Assembly: GCF_963378075.1 (NCBI RefSeq)
Contig: NZ_OY726394.1
Location: 744,001 to 808,000 of the forward strand
Length of the DNA stretch: 64,000 nucleotides
Source: Mycolicibacter sp. MU0083
GTDB lineage: Bacteria > Actinomycetota > Actinomycetes > Mycobacteriales > Mycobacteriaceae
Reading direction: 5' to 3'
Below, piece after piece: positions 1 to 8,281 of the stretch. Both the position numbers and the translations under genes were made by a program. Under the pieces are notes generated by a model. That model was not told where the DNA came from. It was given only the letters and a program-made list of their open reading frames with translations, and searched no databases. How positions within the stretch are numbered: the stretch's first letter is position 1; each line of letters opens with the position of its first letter.

Positions 1-707
1 ACGACGTGCTGCGTGCCGTGGACCCGGCCGCCCCGGCCTTCGCCGGGGTGATCACCGAATCGCTGGCCTACTCGGTGCTGCAGGCCGGCCCGGAGTTCGC
101 CGCCTGGCTGGCCGCCCGCGGCCCGGCGTCCGTGCCGGCGGCCGCCGAGCCCATGCTGCTCGACCGCGATGGCGACACCCTGCACCTGCGGTTCAACCGC
201 CCGCAACGCCACAACGCCTTCGACAACGCGACCCGGGCCGTGCTGCTCGACGGACTGGCCGTGGCCGCCGCCGACACCGCGATCGATCAGGTGGTGCTCA
301 GCGGGATCGGCCCGTCGTTCTGCAGCGGCGGCGACCTCGCCGAGTTCGGGAGCTTCACCGACGTGGCCGCCGCACATCTGGCCCGCACCCGGCACAGCCC
401 CGCGCTGGGGTTGGACGCGCTCACCGCGCGACTCGGGGCCCGCTGCCGCGCCGAGATCCACGGACAGGTGCTGGGCAGCGGCCTGGAGATGGCCGCCTTC
501 TGCGGGCGGGTGACCGCGGACCCCGCCACGGTGGTGGGCCTTCCCGAACTGAGCCTGGGCCTGATACCGGGGGCCGGCGGCACCGTCAGCGTCACCCGCC
601 GCATCGGCCGGTGGCGCACCGCGTATCTGATCCTGTCCGGCCGCACCCTGGACGCGCAGACCGCGCTGGACTGGGGCCTGATCGACGAGATCGCGGTCCT
701 TAGATGA
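1..707 (+). CDS. Enoyl-CoA hydratase/isomerase (crotonase) family, 5'-truncated by the window
   Basis: The reading frame is open from the window edge, so the true start lies upstream. The protein has crotonase hallmarks: the oxyanion-hole segment SFCSGGDLAEFG, a GQVLGSGLEMAA helix and the PELSLGLIPGAGGT stretch carrying the usual acidic residue. Crotonases hydrate or isomerise acyl-CoA thioesters. The substrate cannot be read from sequence. The stop overlaps the ATG of the next gene (ATGA), and that gene encodes a CoA-transferase, so the two probably act in one acyl-CoA catabolic route. The family call is secure; the exact reaction is unknown. Confidence 0.85.
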   Translation, partial: DVLRAVDPAAPAFAGVITESLAYSVLQAGPEFAAWLAARGPASVPAAAEPMLLDRDGDTLHLRFNRPQRHNAFDNATRAVLLDGLAVAAADTAIDQVVLSGIGPSFCSGGDLAEFGSFTDVAAAHLARTRHSPALGLDALTARLGARCRAEIHGQVLGSGLEMAAFCGRVTADPATVVGLPELSLGLIPGAGGTVSVTRRIGRWRTAYLILSGRTLDAQTALDWGLIDEIAVLR

Positions 708-1801
708 TTCCGGCGGCGGTGCGGGCCCGCGCCGAGCAGACACTGCGCCGCTTCACCACGGCGACCGGCGTCGCCGCCGACGCCGGGCAGCTGTTGGCCG
801 GGCGGGCGGCGCTGCTGGGCTGGGCGAGCCGCGGGCGGGTCTCGGCCGGGGGCGCCACCCGACTGCTGGCGGCGGCCGACGGATGGTGGGCGCTGACGCT
901 GTCGCGGCCCGACGACCTCGAAGCGGTACCCGCCCTGATCGAAGCCGACTGCACCGAACCGTGGGCGGGCGTCGCCGCGTGGGCGGCCGGGCGGCGCGCG
1001 GTCGAGGTGGTCGCACGGGCCCGCCTGCTCGATCTGCCCGCCGCGGTGCTGGGCGAGACGGTTGCCGCGGCACCGGTGATCCGGCGGGTGGGTGCGGCCG
1101 GGCCGGGCGGTTCGCTGCGCGGGGCACTGGTGGTGGACCTGACCTCACTGTGGGCCGGGCCGCTGTGCGGGCAACTGTTGGCCCGGGCCGGAGCGACCGT
1201 GGTCAAGGTGGAGAGCCCGTCGCGCCCGGACGGCACCCGCAACGGTCCGGCCGCGTTCTTCGACTGGATGAACAGCGGGAAACTTTCCTGCGCACTGGAT
1301 TTCGATCGGGATCATGCGATGCTGGCCCGGCTTCTGGCCGCCGCAGACGTGGTGTTGGAGGGGTCGCGGCCGGCCGCGCTGGCCCGTCGTGGACTGGGTC
1401 CGCTGGACGTTGCGGACCGGCCCGGACGGGTCTGGCTGCAGATCACCGCCCACGGTGCCGACTGCGGCTACGTCGGGTTCGGTGACGACGCCGCGGTCGC
1501 CGGGGGACTGGTGGACCGAGACGGTGGCGGCGACCCGGTGTTCTGCGGCGACGCGATCGCCGACCCGCTGACCGGGATCGAAGCGGCTGCCGCCGTCGCC
1601 GATTCGCTGGCCCGCGGCGGCGGTGAGCTGATCACCCTCGCCCTGGCCGAGGTTGCAGCCGAATACACCGCCCTGCCCGCGATCTGCTCGACGGCGCAGC
1701 CCGCGGTGTCACCGCCGCGGGTCACGGCGCCGGGCCCGGTGCTGGGCGCCGACAACGCCCGGATCGCTGAACTCCTAGCGCGGGCGGGCGCCCCGTGCTG
1801 A
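704..1801 (+). CDS. CaiB/BaiF (class III) CoA-transferase family protein
   Basis: This 365-residue protein contains the CaiB/BaiF core in its second half: a short segment reading VVDLTSLWAGPLCGQLLARAGA, then VVKVESPSRPDGTR and a downstream FFDWMNSGKLS stretch, which match the nucleotide/CoA-binding part of the family. Class III enzymes move CoA between carboxylic acids. The first 130 residues or so are less conserved and may be a degenerate half domain. The start ATG overlaps the crotonase stop by four bases, and the end overlaps the amidohydrolase start by seven, so the three genes look translationally coupled. The substrate is not predictable. Confidence 0.8.
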   Translation: MIPAAVRARAEQTLRRFTTATGVAADAGQLLAGRAALLGWASRGRVSAGGATRLLAAADGWWALTLSRPDDLEAVPALIEADCTEPWAGVAAWAAGRRAVEVVARARLLDLPAAVLGETVAAAPVIRRVGAAGPGGSLRGALVVDLTSLWAGPLCGQLLARAGATVVKVESPSRPDGTRNGPAAFFDWMNSGKLSCALDFDRDHAMLARLLAAADVVLEGSRPAALARRGLGPLDVADRPGRVWLQITAHGADCGYVGFGDDAAVAGGLVDRDGGGDPVFCGDAIADPLTGIEAAAAVADSLARGGGELITLALAEVAAEYTALPAICSTAQPAVSPPRVTAPGPVLGADNARIAELLARAGAPC

Positions 1802-3126
1802 TCCGGCGTGCGGTCCTGCCCGGCGGGTCGTGCGTCGACATCCGGCTCGGCGACACCATCGAACAACTCGCCCCGGCGCTGGCCGCCCAACCCGGCGAAG
1901 ACGTCGTCGACGCCCACGGCGCCACGGTGATCCCCGGCCTGCACGACCACCACGTGCATCTGCGATCGGCTGCGGCCGCACTGGAATCGGTGCGCCTGGG
2001 TCCACCGCAGGTGCGGACCCTCGACGAACTGGCCGCCGCGCTGCGGGCCGCCGTGCCCGACGCCGACGGTTGGGTGCGCGGCTACGGCTACCACGAATCG
2101 GTCGCCGGGGAACTCGATGCCGCACTGCTGGAACGGCTTTCGCCGCAGATTCCGGTGCGCGTGGCGCACCGCAGCGGTGCGCTGTGGGTGCTCAACACCA
2201 CCGGGCTGGTCCGTGCCGGCCTGACCGACCGCCCGGACGGGCGACTGCTGCGTGCCCACGGCGATCCGGCACCGGCACTGCCGCCGCGCGAACCCCCGTT
2301 GGCGGTCTGGAGTCGGCGACTGGCGGCCTACGGCGTCACCGGCATCACCGAGGCCACCCCCGGGCACACCGACGCCGACATCGCCAGATTCGCCGCGGCC
2401 CGCCGGAGCGGAGAACTGCTGCAGCGACTGCACTGCCTGGCACCCGCCGGTACCGCCGCAGCGCCCGGAGTCAGCATCGGGCCCGTCAAGATCATCCTCG
2501 ACGACGACCGACTGGACCTGGAAGAATTGACAGAAGCGTTGTCTGGCAACCATTCTCGGGGTCACGGCGTGGCGGTGCACTGCGTCACCGACGCCCAGTT
2601 GACCGTCGCGATCGCCGCCTGGCAGGCCGTCGGCACCCACCCGGCGGACCGCATCGAACACGCCGCGGTGGTACCCGAGGACCGGCTCGCCGACCTGGCC
2701 GCGCTGGGCATCACCGTCGTCACCCAACCGAACTTCGTCGCCGAACGTGGCGACGAGTACCTGGCCGGCATCGCACCCGAACACCACCACGAACTGTGGC
2801 GGCTGGCGTCGTTGCAGCGCAACGCGATTCCCGTCGCACTGTCCACCGATACCCCGTTCGGCGACGGCGATCCCTGGGCAGCCATGCGTGCCGCGGTGCA
2901 CCGCAGCACCCCCGGCGGTGCGGTCCTGGGGCCCGGCGAGCGGATCGCCGCGAGCGCCGCGTTGCACGGGTTCACCGGGTGGGCCGATCGGCCCGCCGTA
3001 CCGCGCCGCGTCGCCGTCGGGGAACCCGGTGACCTCTGCCTGCTCGACGGTGACCCGGCCGCCCTCGGCGCCGCTCCGGTGCGGCTAACCGTTGTCGCCG
3101 GTGCCGTGGTGCACGACGGTCGGTAG
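1795..3126 (+). CDS. Amidohydrolase family (YtcJ-like) metal-dependent hydrolase
   Basis: The 443-residue product starts at a GTG inside the end of the preceding gene. It has the amidohydrolase metal motif in GLHDHHVHL near residue 50, a conserved DRIEHAAVV segment around residue 290 and the [14 protein letters not shown] segment near residue 350 with the expected metal-binding aspartate. The family hydrolyses amide, imide or ester bonds at a metal centre in the cytoplasm. The order crotonase, CoA-transferase, hydrolase suggests breakdown of an amide- or ring-containing acid, but the substrate is not evident. Confidence is high for family and low for substrate. Confidence 0.8.
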   Translation: MLIRRAVLPGGSCVDIRLGDTIEQLAPALAAQPGEDVVDAHGATVIPGLHDHHVHLRSAAAALESVRLGPPQVRTLDELAAALRAAVPDADGWVRGYGYHESVAGELDAALLERLSPQIPVRVAHRSGALWVLNTTGLVRAGLTDRPDGRLLRAHGDPAPALPPREPPLAVWSRRLAAYGVTGITEATPGHTDADIARFAAARRSGELLQRLHCLAPAGTAAAPGVSIGPVKIILDDDRLDLEELTEALSGNHSRGHGVAVHCVTDAQLTVAIAAWQAVGTHPADRIEHAAVVPEDRLADLAALGITVVTQPNFVAERGDEYLAGIAPEHHHELWRLASLQRNAIPVALSTDTPFGDGDPWAAMRAAVHRSTPGGAVLGPGERIAASAALHGFTGWADRPAVPRRVAVGEPGDLCLLDGDPAALGAAPVRLTVVAGAVVHDGR

Positions 3127-3164
3127 CCTGGCTAGATAGTTTGCGAACAACGGGAGAGGCATCG

Positions 3165-4079
3165 ATGACGCGTTCGGACAGTGACAGCTGGGACCTGGCA
3201 TCCAGCGTGGGGGCGACGGCGACCATGGTGGCCGCGCAGCGCGCCCTGGCCACCGCGGGACCGGACAAGCTGATCGACGACCCGTGGGCGGCGCCGCTGG
3301 TGCGCGCGGTCGGCATCGACTTCTTCACCCGGATGGTGGACGGCGAGATCCCCGTCGTCGAAGGCGGCGAGTTCGACCCGGTCCGGATGGGACACGGCAT
3401 GGGGGTGCGCACCCGATTCTTCGACGAGCACTTCCTGTCCGCGACTCGCGGCGGCATCCGCCAGGCGGTGATCTTGGCCTCCGGCCTGGATTCCCGCGCC
3501 TACCGACTGGACTGGCCGGCCGGCACCGTGGTCTACGAGGTCGACCTGCCGGAGGTGATCGACTTCAAGACCAGCACGCTGCGTGACCTGGGTGCGCAGC
3601 CGACCGCCGAACGCCGCACCGTGGCCATCGACCTGCGTGACGACTGGCCCGCAGCGCTGAAGGCCGCCGGCTTCGACCCGCAGGCGCCGACGGTGTGGAG
3701 CGCCGAGGGCCTGCTGATCTACCTGCAGCCCGACGCCCAGGATGCGCTGTTCGACACCATCACGTCGCTGAGCGCCCCGGGTAGCCGGGTGGCGTGCGAG
3801 TTCATCGGCGACACCACGGTGTTCTCCGGCCCGGAATGGCGTGCACACCGGGAGAAGATGGCCGCACTGGGCGCCGAGGTGGAGATCGGTGATCTGGTCT
3901 ATCACGGCGACCGCAACCACATCCCCGACTACCTGACCGCCGCCGGCTGGACGGTGACCGGCACTCAGGTCCGCGACAAATACGCCGAGTACGGACTGGA
4001 GTACGGCGACGACGATCTGGCGGTCGCCTTCGATGACATGACCTATTTGAGTGCCGTTTTGGCGGGCCCCGCGGTATGA
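3165..4079 (+). CDS. Class I SAM-dependent methyltransferase, TIGR00027 (leucine carboxyl methyltransferase-like) family
   Basis: I chose the ATG at 3165 because a GGGAGAGG ribosome-binding site precedes it. The N-terminus ([20 protein letters not shown]) is the signature opening of a family greatly expanded in mycobacteria. The segment [18 protein letters not shown] is the SAM-binding loop (residues about 104-120), followed by [12 protein letters not shown]. Length (304 residues) is normal for the family. Natural substrates of these putative O-methyltransferases are mostly unknown. The gene stands apart from the upstream operon with its own leader of about 38 bases. Confidence 0.85.
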   Translation: MTRSDSDSWDLASSVGATATMVAAQRALATAGPDKLIDDPWAAPLVRAVGIDFFTRMVDGEIPVVEGGEFDPVRMGHGMGVRTRFFDEHFLSATRGGIRQAVILASGLDSRAYRLDWPAGTVVYEVDLPEVIDFKTSTLRDLGAQPTAERRTVAIDLRDDWPAALKAAGFDPQAPTVWSAEGLLIYLQPDAQDALFDTITSLSAPGSRVACEFIGDTTVFSGPEWRAHREKMAALGAEVEIGDLVYHGDRNHIPDYLTAAGWTVTGTQVRDKYAEYGLEYGDDDLAVAFDDMTYLSAVLAGPAV

Positions 4080-4129
4080 GACGGGTCACAGCGATCGGGC
4101 CCGACGACGCCGGAGAACGGACGGTGGTG

Positions 4130-4205
4130 TGGTGCCCCCAGCAGGGCTCGAACCTGCGACCTGCGGATTAAAAGTCCGTAGCTCTACCAACTGAGCTATA
4201 GGGGC
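4130..4205 (-). tRNA. tRNA-Lys (anticodon TTT)
   Basis: On the minus strand the sequence opens GCCCCTATAGCTCAG and folds into a standard cloverleaf, with the acceptor stem pairing to TGGGGGC. The anticodon loop reads CTTTTAA (anticodon TTT). The T arm is GGTTCGAGCC-like. A CCA end is encoded at 4130-4132. Confidence 0.95.
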
Positions 4206-4257
4206 CGTGCTCGAACAGGATACTGCCCGCCGGATCGGGTCGCGCTCGGGACCGGGT

Positions 4258-4287
4258 TTGAGGATTCGGCCTCTTGTGCCCTAAGCT
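4258..4287 (+). promoter_or_regulatory. Putative promoter of the tRNA-Glu/Asp/Phe cluster
   Basis: A TTGAGG hexamer at 4258-4263 and TAAGCT at 4282-4287 are separated by 18 bases, about 55 bases before tRNA-Glu. This fits a primary-sigma promoter (TANNNT minus-10). No other promoter-like pair was seen between the divergent tRNA-Lys and tRNA-Glu. It is inferred from sequence only. Confidence 0.4.
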
Positions 4288-4340
4288 AACCAAGCTCCCA
4301 ACGTGAAACGTTGTGAGTGCCTCGGAGAGATTCGGTTCTG

Positions 4341-4413
4341 GCCCCCATCGTCTAGTGGCCTAGGACGCCGCCCTTTCACGGCGGTAGCACGGGTTCGAAT
4401 CCCGTTGGGGGTA
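4341..4413 (+). tRNA. tRNA-Glu (anticodon TTC)
   Basis: A 73-nt cloverleaf starting GCCCCCATCGTCTAG, with anticodon TTC at 4375-4377 and a GGTTCGAATCC T arm. The acceptor 3' strand is TGGGGGT with discriminator A. CCA is not encoded. Confidence 0.95.
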
Positions 4414-4456
4414 CTCGCAAGCGGCGGTAACGCCGGGAGTGAAGCAGTACAAGCAA

Positions 4457-4530
4457 GGCCCTGTGGCGCAGTTGGTTAGCGCGCCGCCCTGTCACGGCGG
4501 AGGTCGCGGGTTCAAGTCCCGTCAGGGTCG
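4457..4530 (+). tRNA. tRNA-Asp (anticodon GTC)
   Basis: A 74-nt cloverleaf starting GGCCCTGTGGCGCAG, with anticodon GTC at 4491-4493 and a GGTTCAAGTCC T arm. The acceptor 3' strand is CAGGGTC with discriminator G. A short T run follows. Confidence 0.95.
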
Positions 4531-4563
4531 CTTTTTATTACGGCGAGGCACCTGGTGCCTTCC

Positions 4564-4640
4564 GGCCAGGTAGCTCAGTTGGTACGAGCGTCCGCCTGAA
4601 AAGCGGAAGGTCGCCGGTTCGATCCCGGCCCTGGCCACCA
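4564..4640 (+). tRNA. tRNA-Phe (anticodon GAA), integration target of the element
   Basis: A cloverleaf starting GGCCAGGTAGCTCAG, with anticodon GAA at 4598-4600 and the acceptor 3' strand CCTGGCC. Its 3' half (from 4589) is repeated at 20580-20629, and an integrase gene converges on it 24 bases downstream, so it is the attachment site of the element. The 3' CCA at 4638-4640 is encoded here. The distal repeat copy reads CACTTT instead, so the encoded CCA was probably brought by the element. Confidence 0.95.
4589..4638 (+). repeat. attL: 50-bp direct repeat within tRNA-Phe
   Basis: The 50 bases at 4589-4638 are identical to 20580-20629 by direct reading. The repeat runs from the anticodon stem to the first bases after the acceptor stem. 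The flanking bases differ on both sides, which fixes the limits. Such tRNA 3'-half identity is typical of tyrosine-recombinase att cores. Confidence 0.93.
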
Positions 4641-4663
4641 CGTTCTACCTGCATAGACACGGG

Positions 4664-5833
4664 TTATGCACTCGGTTGTCGGTTTGATTCGTCCGGTTCT
4701 TGTCCGGTCCTCGGTGGGTGAATCTCAGTCGCGTGAAGCTGATCGAGGTTGGTTGCGACCTGATCCAGCTCGTCGGAGTAGAGGTCGCTGTAGATGTTCG
4801 CGGTGACGGTCGGTGTCGAGTGGCCCATCGTTTTCTGTACGTAGCGCAGATCCGCGCCGGACTTTCTGGCCAGGCTGGCGTAGGTGTGGCGCAGGTCGTG
4901 GATCGTCAGGGGTGCCAAGTCGGTCTTCTTCAGTGCTTTGTTCCAGTGCGTGTGCCTGCGCCAGTTGTTCGATCGCAGTAATGCCCCGTTGGGTGAGGTG
5001 ACGGCCGGCTCGTCGGGAGCCCGCCCGCCGATGCGCGTTTTGAGCATGTCGACGACGACTTGGGGGAGTGGGATAGTTCGGATTCCGGCGCGAGTCTTGG
5101 GCGGCCCGATGATGATGTGCCCTTCGACTTCGGGCGCGGCACGTCGGACGTAGAGCCGACGAGCGATGAGGTCGATGTCTTTGACGCGGAGGCCGACGAG
5201 CTCGGACCAGCGCAGGCCGGTGTAGGCGAGGATGGTCACGACGTCGCCTTGGTCGCCGCACGCGATGGTCAGGGCCTGCACTTCCTGTGCGGTGAGGTAG
5301 CGGTGGCGTTCCCGCTCGGGAATACGGCCCGCTGAAACGCCTGCGGCGGGGTTGCGGTGGATCCGGCCGTCCTGGTGAGCGACGTCGAGGATCGACCGCA
5401 GGAGCCGCAGCGTGGACACCTTTGCCCACGGCCCGACCGTGAGCCCGTCAACGAAAGCCTGGACTTCAGCCCGGGTGATCTCATCAACCGGTATGTGGCC
5501 GAACCGGGCCGCGATGCGCAGTTCCCAGTGCTGGGTGTAGCCGCTCCACGTCTTCGGTGACACCGCGGGTTTCTTGGATTCGGAGAACTGTGCCCAGATC
5601 CGATTCAGTGGGGTACGGCCGAGGCGCGGGTCGAACCGGCGGGCACCGAGTGCGGCCTCGTTGTCTCGTTCGGATTTGAACGCCTTTGCCTCCCGCAGTG
5701 TCGGGAACGTGGCGGACGTTTCAACCCAGCCGGACAGCGCGTCCGGATCGCGGATCAGGTACCGCACTTGGTAGCGGGGCTCTCCGGCCGCGTTGAGGCG
5801 CTTTCGGATGCCGCGCGGGGTGTTGCCGGCCAT
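4664..5833 (-). CDS. int: Tyrosine recombinase (site-specific integrase)
   Basis: The 389-residue protein has an N-terminal SAM-like core-binding domain (about residues 70-170) and a C-terminal catalytic domain. The catalytic set is visible: R208 in TGLRWSE, H312 and R315 in HDLRHTYAS, H338 in MGHST and the nucleophile Y348 in ANIYSD. It ends 24 bp from the 3' end of tRNA-Phe, the usual place for a tRNA-targeting integrase. Its ATG overlaps the excisionase stop by one base (TAATG on the coding strand), so the two are translationally coupled. It should catalyse integration and excision between the 50-bp att cores. Confidence 0.95.
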   Translation of the reverse strand: MAGNTPRGIRKRLNAAGEPRYQVRYLIRDPDALSGWVETSATFPTLREAKAFKSERDNEAALGARRFDPRLGRTPLNRIWAQFSESKKPAVSPKTWSGYTQHWELRIAARFGHIPVDEITRAEVQAFVDGLTVGPWAKVSTLRLLRSILDVAHQDGRIHRNPAAGVSAGRIPERERHRYLTAQEVQALTIACGDQGDVVTILAYTGLRWSELVGLRVKDIDLIARRLYVRRAAPEVEGHIIIGPPKTRAGIRTIPLPQVVVDMLKTRIGGRAPDEPAVTSPNGALLRSNNWRRHTHWNKALKKTDLAPLTIHDLRHTYASLARKSGADLRYVQKTMGHSTPTVTANIYSDLYSDELDQVATNLDQLHATEIHPPRTGQEPDESNRQPSA

Positions 5834-6075
5834 TACCGGCGCACCTGCTTCAACCAGGACCGAACTTCAGCGCAATCCCAGCGGCGCACCCGCTCCGACA
5901 GGGTGTAGCAGGGCGGACCGATTTGTTCGCCGGTGGTTTCCCGGAGCGCGGCCCAGCGGTTGAGCGTGGCAGCGGAGACCCCCAAGAGCGCTGACACCTG
6001 ATCGACGGTGAGCAGCTCTGGGAAGCCGCCGGCGGTGACGAGAGCTTCCCGGATGCCGTGAGTAACCATCTCCAT
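5833..6075 (-). CDS. xis: Excisionase-like helix-turn-helix protein (Xis)
   Basis: The 80-residue product starts at an ATG that overlaps the preceding gene's stop by one base. It contains a MerR/HTH_17-type segment, PELLTVDQVSALLGVSAATLNRWAA, then a short basic tail. Proteins of this size and fold directly upstream of an integrase normally act as recombination directionality factors that favour excision. It differs from the most common short Xis in having an aromatic/cysteine-containing insert (GPPCYTLSERVRRWDC), but the context is decisive. Confidence 0.75.
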   Translation of the reverse strand: MEMVTHGIREALVTAGGFPELLTVDQVSALLGVSAATLNRWAALRETTGEQIGPPCYTLSERVRRWDCAEVRSWLKQVRR

Positions 6076-6416
6076 CACCTCGGCGGCTGCGATCCGGTGG
6101 TTTGCTCGCGGAGTGCGTCGAACCAGGCCAGGGTGGCCGCCAGTCCGGCTGCGACATCGTCTTCGCCGCGAGTGATTCCCCACAGGGTGAATGCCCAGGT
6201 GGCAAGGGCGAACTCCGTTGTTGCGAAGCGGCGCGACAGTTCGGTCTGATCGTCGAGGACCAAGGCGACTCCGAGAACTTCGCCTGTGGACCAGTGACTC
6301 CGGTACTGGTCCCAGCCGTATCGGCGGACGAGCTCGGCTCGGTGCCGAAGATCATCAGCTCGGCGCGCCAATTGATCCTGGTCGGGTGGCTCGAAGATTG
6401 GCCCGTCGTCACTCAT
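6075..6416 (-). CDS. Conserved-looking hypothetical protein of the transfer/excision operon
   Basis: I do not recognise this 113-residue acidic protein. It starts MSDDGPIFEP, has a charged helical segment (DQLARRADDLRHRAELVRRYG) and a hydrophobic middle (TTEFALATWAFTLWGI) too short for a confident membrane call. Its ATG overlaps the transfer gene stop by eight bases and its stop overlaps the xis start, so it is locked into the operon and is probably expressed with tra, xis and int. No function can be assigned. Confidence 0.7.
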   Translation of the reverse strand: MSDDGPIFEPPDQDQLARRADDLRHRAELVRRYGWDQYRSHWSTGEVLGVALVLDDQTELSRRFATTEFALATWAFTLWGITRGEDDVAAGLAATLAWFDALREQTTGSQPPR

Positions 6417-7761
6417 GGCGCTGTCCTTCCTCGGTAGTATGCGTCCGCCCGTATTTCTGTGCGGTAGAGCTGATTTGGTTGTCAGTCCAGAAGTCAGATC
6501 GCACCTTGGTTACCTGCCCGTCCTCGTCGATGACGTAGCCGGTCCCCGGATCGTTCGGGCTGATGCGGTGGGCTGGCGCGACGTCGGCGAGCCCGTCGCC
6601 GAGCACCATGGCTACCTCGTCACGGGAACGGAGCCGGAGCGCAATCGTCTGGGTGAACAGTCCGCGCATCGGCAGGATCTCTTTGCGCGGGTCCTGCATG
6701 AAGGCGACTACCACAATGCCGAGTCCCCGGCCCTTGGTCAGAATCCGAGACAGTGAGCCTGCTACCTGTTTCTTGAGGTTCGCATCGGTCATGTGGGCCG
6801 TCAGGCCGGCCAGCTCGTCGATCAGTAGGACCAGCAGCGGATTGCCAGCGGTCGGCTTATGAGCGCGCGCCGTGCCTGCCATCTGATTGCCACGCTTGTC
6901 CATGACTTCTTCGAGCTTCTGGAGCAGCTGTGCGGCCGCGGCCTCGGTCGTCGCAACGGTGGTGAAAAGCGGTGAACCGATGGCGACTCCGATCCCGTAC
7001 TTCAGGTCGATGGCTAGCAGCCGCACTACGCCTGCCTTTACCGCCGGGCCGAATCCGCCGGCGATGCCCCAGAAGATCGAACCCTTGCCCGAACCGGAGC
7101 AGCCGACGGTCAGCGTCTGGCGTTCTGCGATCCGTAGGTTCCAGGGCGATCCGTTCTCACGTCGCCCCAGATCCACACCGGTCGTCGCTATCCGACTTGT
7201 CGGGACAGCGGTTTCTACCGTTGAAAGGTGGGGGCGCATAACGAATTCCATGCGCACCGTCGCAGGCGAGACCACCGTTGCCCGCGCCGAGTGAGCGCGT
7301 AGGGCGTCGCGGATTGCTGGGACCGCTCTTTCGAGGTCATCGACCGTCTGACCGGTCCGAGTGCGCACCGTGATGCGAAGGCAGTGGCTGGAAGTGCCGA
7401 CACCCAGCACACGCGGGTGGGTCCACTTCGTGGTGGTTGTCGTCTTGCCATCCGCGGTCTTGCGGGTGACTTGTTCGGAGGCCGACAACCCGCAGGCTTT
7501 GGCCACCCTGGACCAACCGAACAGCGGCCAGAGGCGCCACCGCATCCGCCGCGCAGGAGCGGCGAAGTGCTGCTCGTAGGTGTCTGGCGAACTCAGGCGC
7601 CAGGCGACGGCGGCCAAGGCGCCAAGGCAGACGATGACGATGGACCAAATCACGCCGGTGATGACCAAGTGCGTGAGGTGATTGATCAAGTCGATCAAGT
7701 CGACCCCGCGCCCGGGATACGGGTCGGCGGGTACTCCTGGATCAGGCGCAAAGGGATTCAT
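6409..7761 (-). CDS. tra: FtsK/SpoIIIE-type DNA translocase, AICE transfer protein (TraSA-like)
   Basis: The 450-residue product starts at the ATG at 7761, overlapping the upstream stop by four bases. One transmembrane stretch (HLVITGVIWSIVIVCLGALAAVAW, about residues 29-52) precedes the motor domain. The Walker A motif is VGCSGSGKGS and the Walker B motif is LLVLLIDELAGLT. Later motifs such as SRILTKGRGLGI match the FtsK/SpoIIIE core. In AICEs a single such ATPase moves double-stranded element DNA between mycelial cells; in a mycobacterium it would serve cell-to-cell transfer. It belongs to the pra-tra-orf-xis-int operon. Confidence 0.9.
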   Translation of the reverse strand: MNPFAPDPGVPADPYPGRGVDLIDLINHLTHLVITGVIWSIVIVCLGALAAVAWRLSSPDTYEQHFAAPARRMRWRLWPLFGWSRVAKACGLSASEQVTRKTADGKTTTTTKWTHPRVLGVGTSSHCLRITVRTRTGQTVDDLERAVPAIRDALRAHSARATVVSPATVRMEFVMRPHLSTVETAVPTSRIATTGVDLGRRENGSPWNLRIAERQTLTVGCSGSGKGSIFWGIAGGFGPAVKAGVVRLLAIDLKYGIGVAIGSPLFTTVATTEAAAAQLLQKLEEVMDKRGNQMAGTARAHKPTAGNPLLVLLIDELAGLTAHMTDANLKKQVAGSLSRILTKGRGLGIVVVAFMQDPRKEILPMRGLFTQTIALRLRSRDEVAMVLGDGLADVAPAHRISPNDPGTGYVIDEDGQVTKVRSDFWTDNQISSTAQKYGRTHTTEEGQRHE

Positions 7762-8180
7762 GCTGACGCCTTCCCCACTGTCGGCGCGCTCGCCTTCTCC
7801 GTGTCGGCTGCCATCGCGGAGGCGCGGAACGACCACGCGATGCGGCCGGACTCGCTCGACCGGTCGACATACGGCAGCACGGACAACCCCTCGAAAACCA
7901 CCGGGGTGAAAGGCATTCCGCTGTTGTTCGGCGGGCACACCGGCTGGGTTGGTCCGACGAACTTGACGGTGACCGTGCGTGTTCGCTTGCTTGCTGCCGG
8001 GTCGCCGTCGAGGACTTCCACCTGCCAGAGCGGCTGGCCGGATTCGCGGTCGGTCGCCTGGACTCGGTTGTCCTTCGTGGACCGGTCGTAGTCGATCACG
8101 GCTGTCACGTCGGAGACCAGGAACGCCTTGTGGGGGAAAACCTGCTGGTGGGGCACTGTGAGCCACTTCGGTACGGACAT
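7758..8180 (-). CDS. Pra-like activator of element replication, integration and excision
   Basis: The 140-residue protein opens MSVPKWLTVPHQQVFPHKAF and contains DRESGQPLWQVEVLDGDP and FTPVVFEGLSVLPYVD. This pattern matches my memory of proteins annotated as plasmid replication, integration and excision activator (Pra of pSAM2). It is the first gene of the leftward operon, follows an operator-laden promoter, and is coupled to tra by ATGA. In pSAM2, Pra switches on rep-xis-int and is itself repressed by the GntR protein KorSA, which matches the layout here. The assignment rests on resemblance and context. Confidence 0.65.
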   Translation of the reverse strand: MSVPKWLTVPHQQVFPHKAFLVSDVTAVIDYDRSTKDNRVQATDRESGQPLWQVEVLDGDPAASKRTRTVTVKFVGPTQPVCPPNNSGMPFTPVVFEGLSVLPYVDRSSESGRIAWSFRASAMAADTEKASAPTVGKASA

Positions 8181-8205
8181 GGTTGGCCTTTCTGCGTTGG
8201 AACTG

Positions 8206-8248
8206 CTCTAGACAAGTTCAAGATACATAGTCGTCTAGAGGACCGCAA
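8206..8248 (-). promoter_or_regulatory. Promoter of the pra-tra-xis-int operon with paired GntR operator half-sites
   Basis: On the minus strand TTGCGG (8248-8243) and TATCTT (8225-8220) are separated by 17 bases, a plausible primary promoter 40 bases from the pra start. Two inverted 8-mers, CTCTAGAC at 8206-8213 and GTCTAGAG at 8233-8240, sit just downstream of the minus-10 and inside the spacer. Each contains TCTAGA, also present upstream of the GntR gene. Repression by that GntR protein is inferred. Confidence 0.6.
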
Positions 8249-8281
8249 CGGTTATGGCCGGATCGAGGAGGGTTTCGTGGT

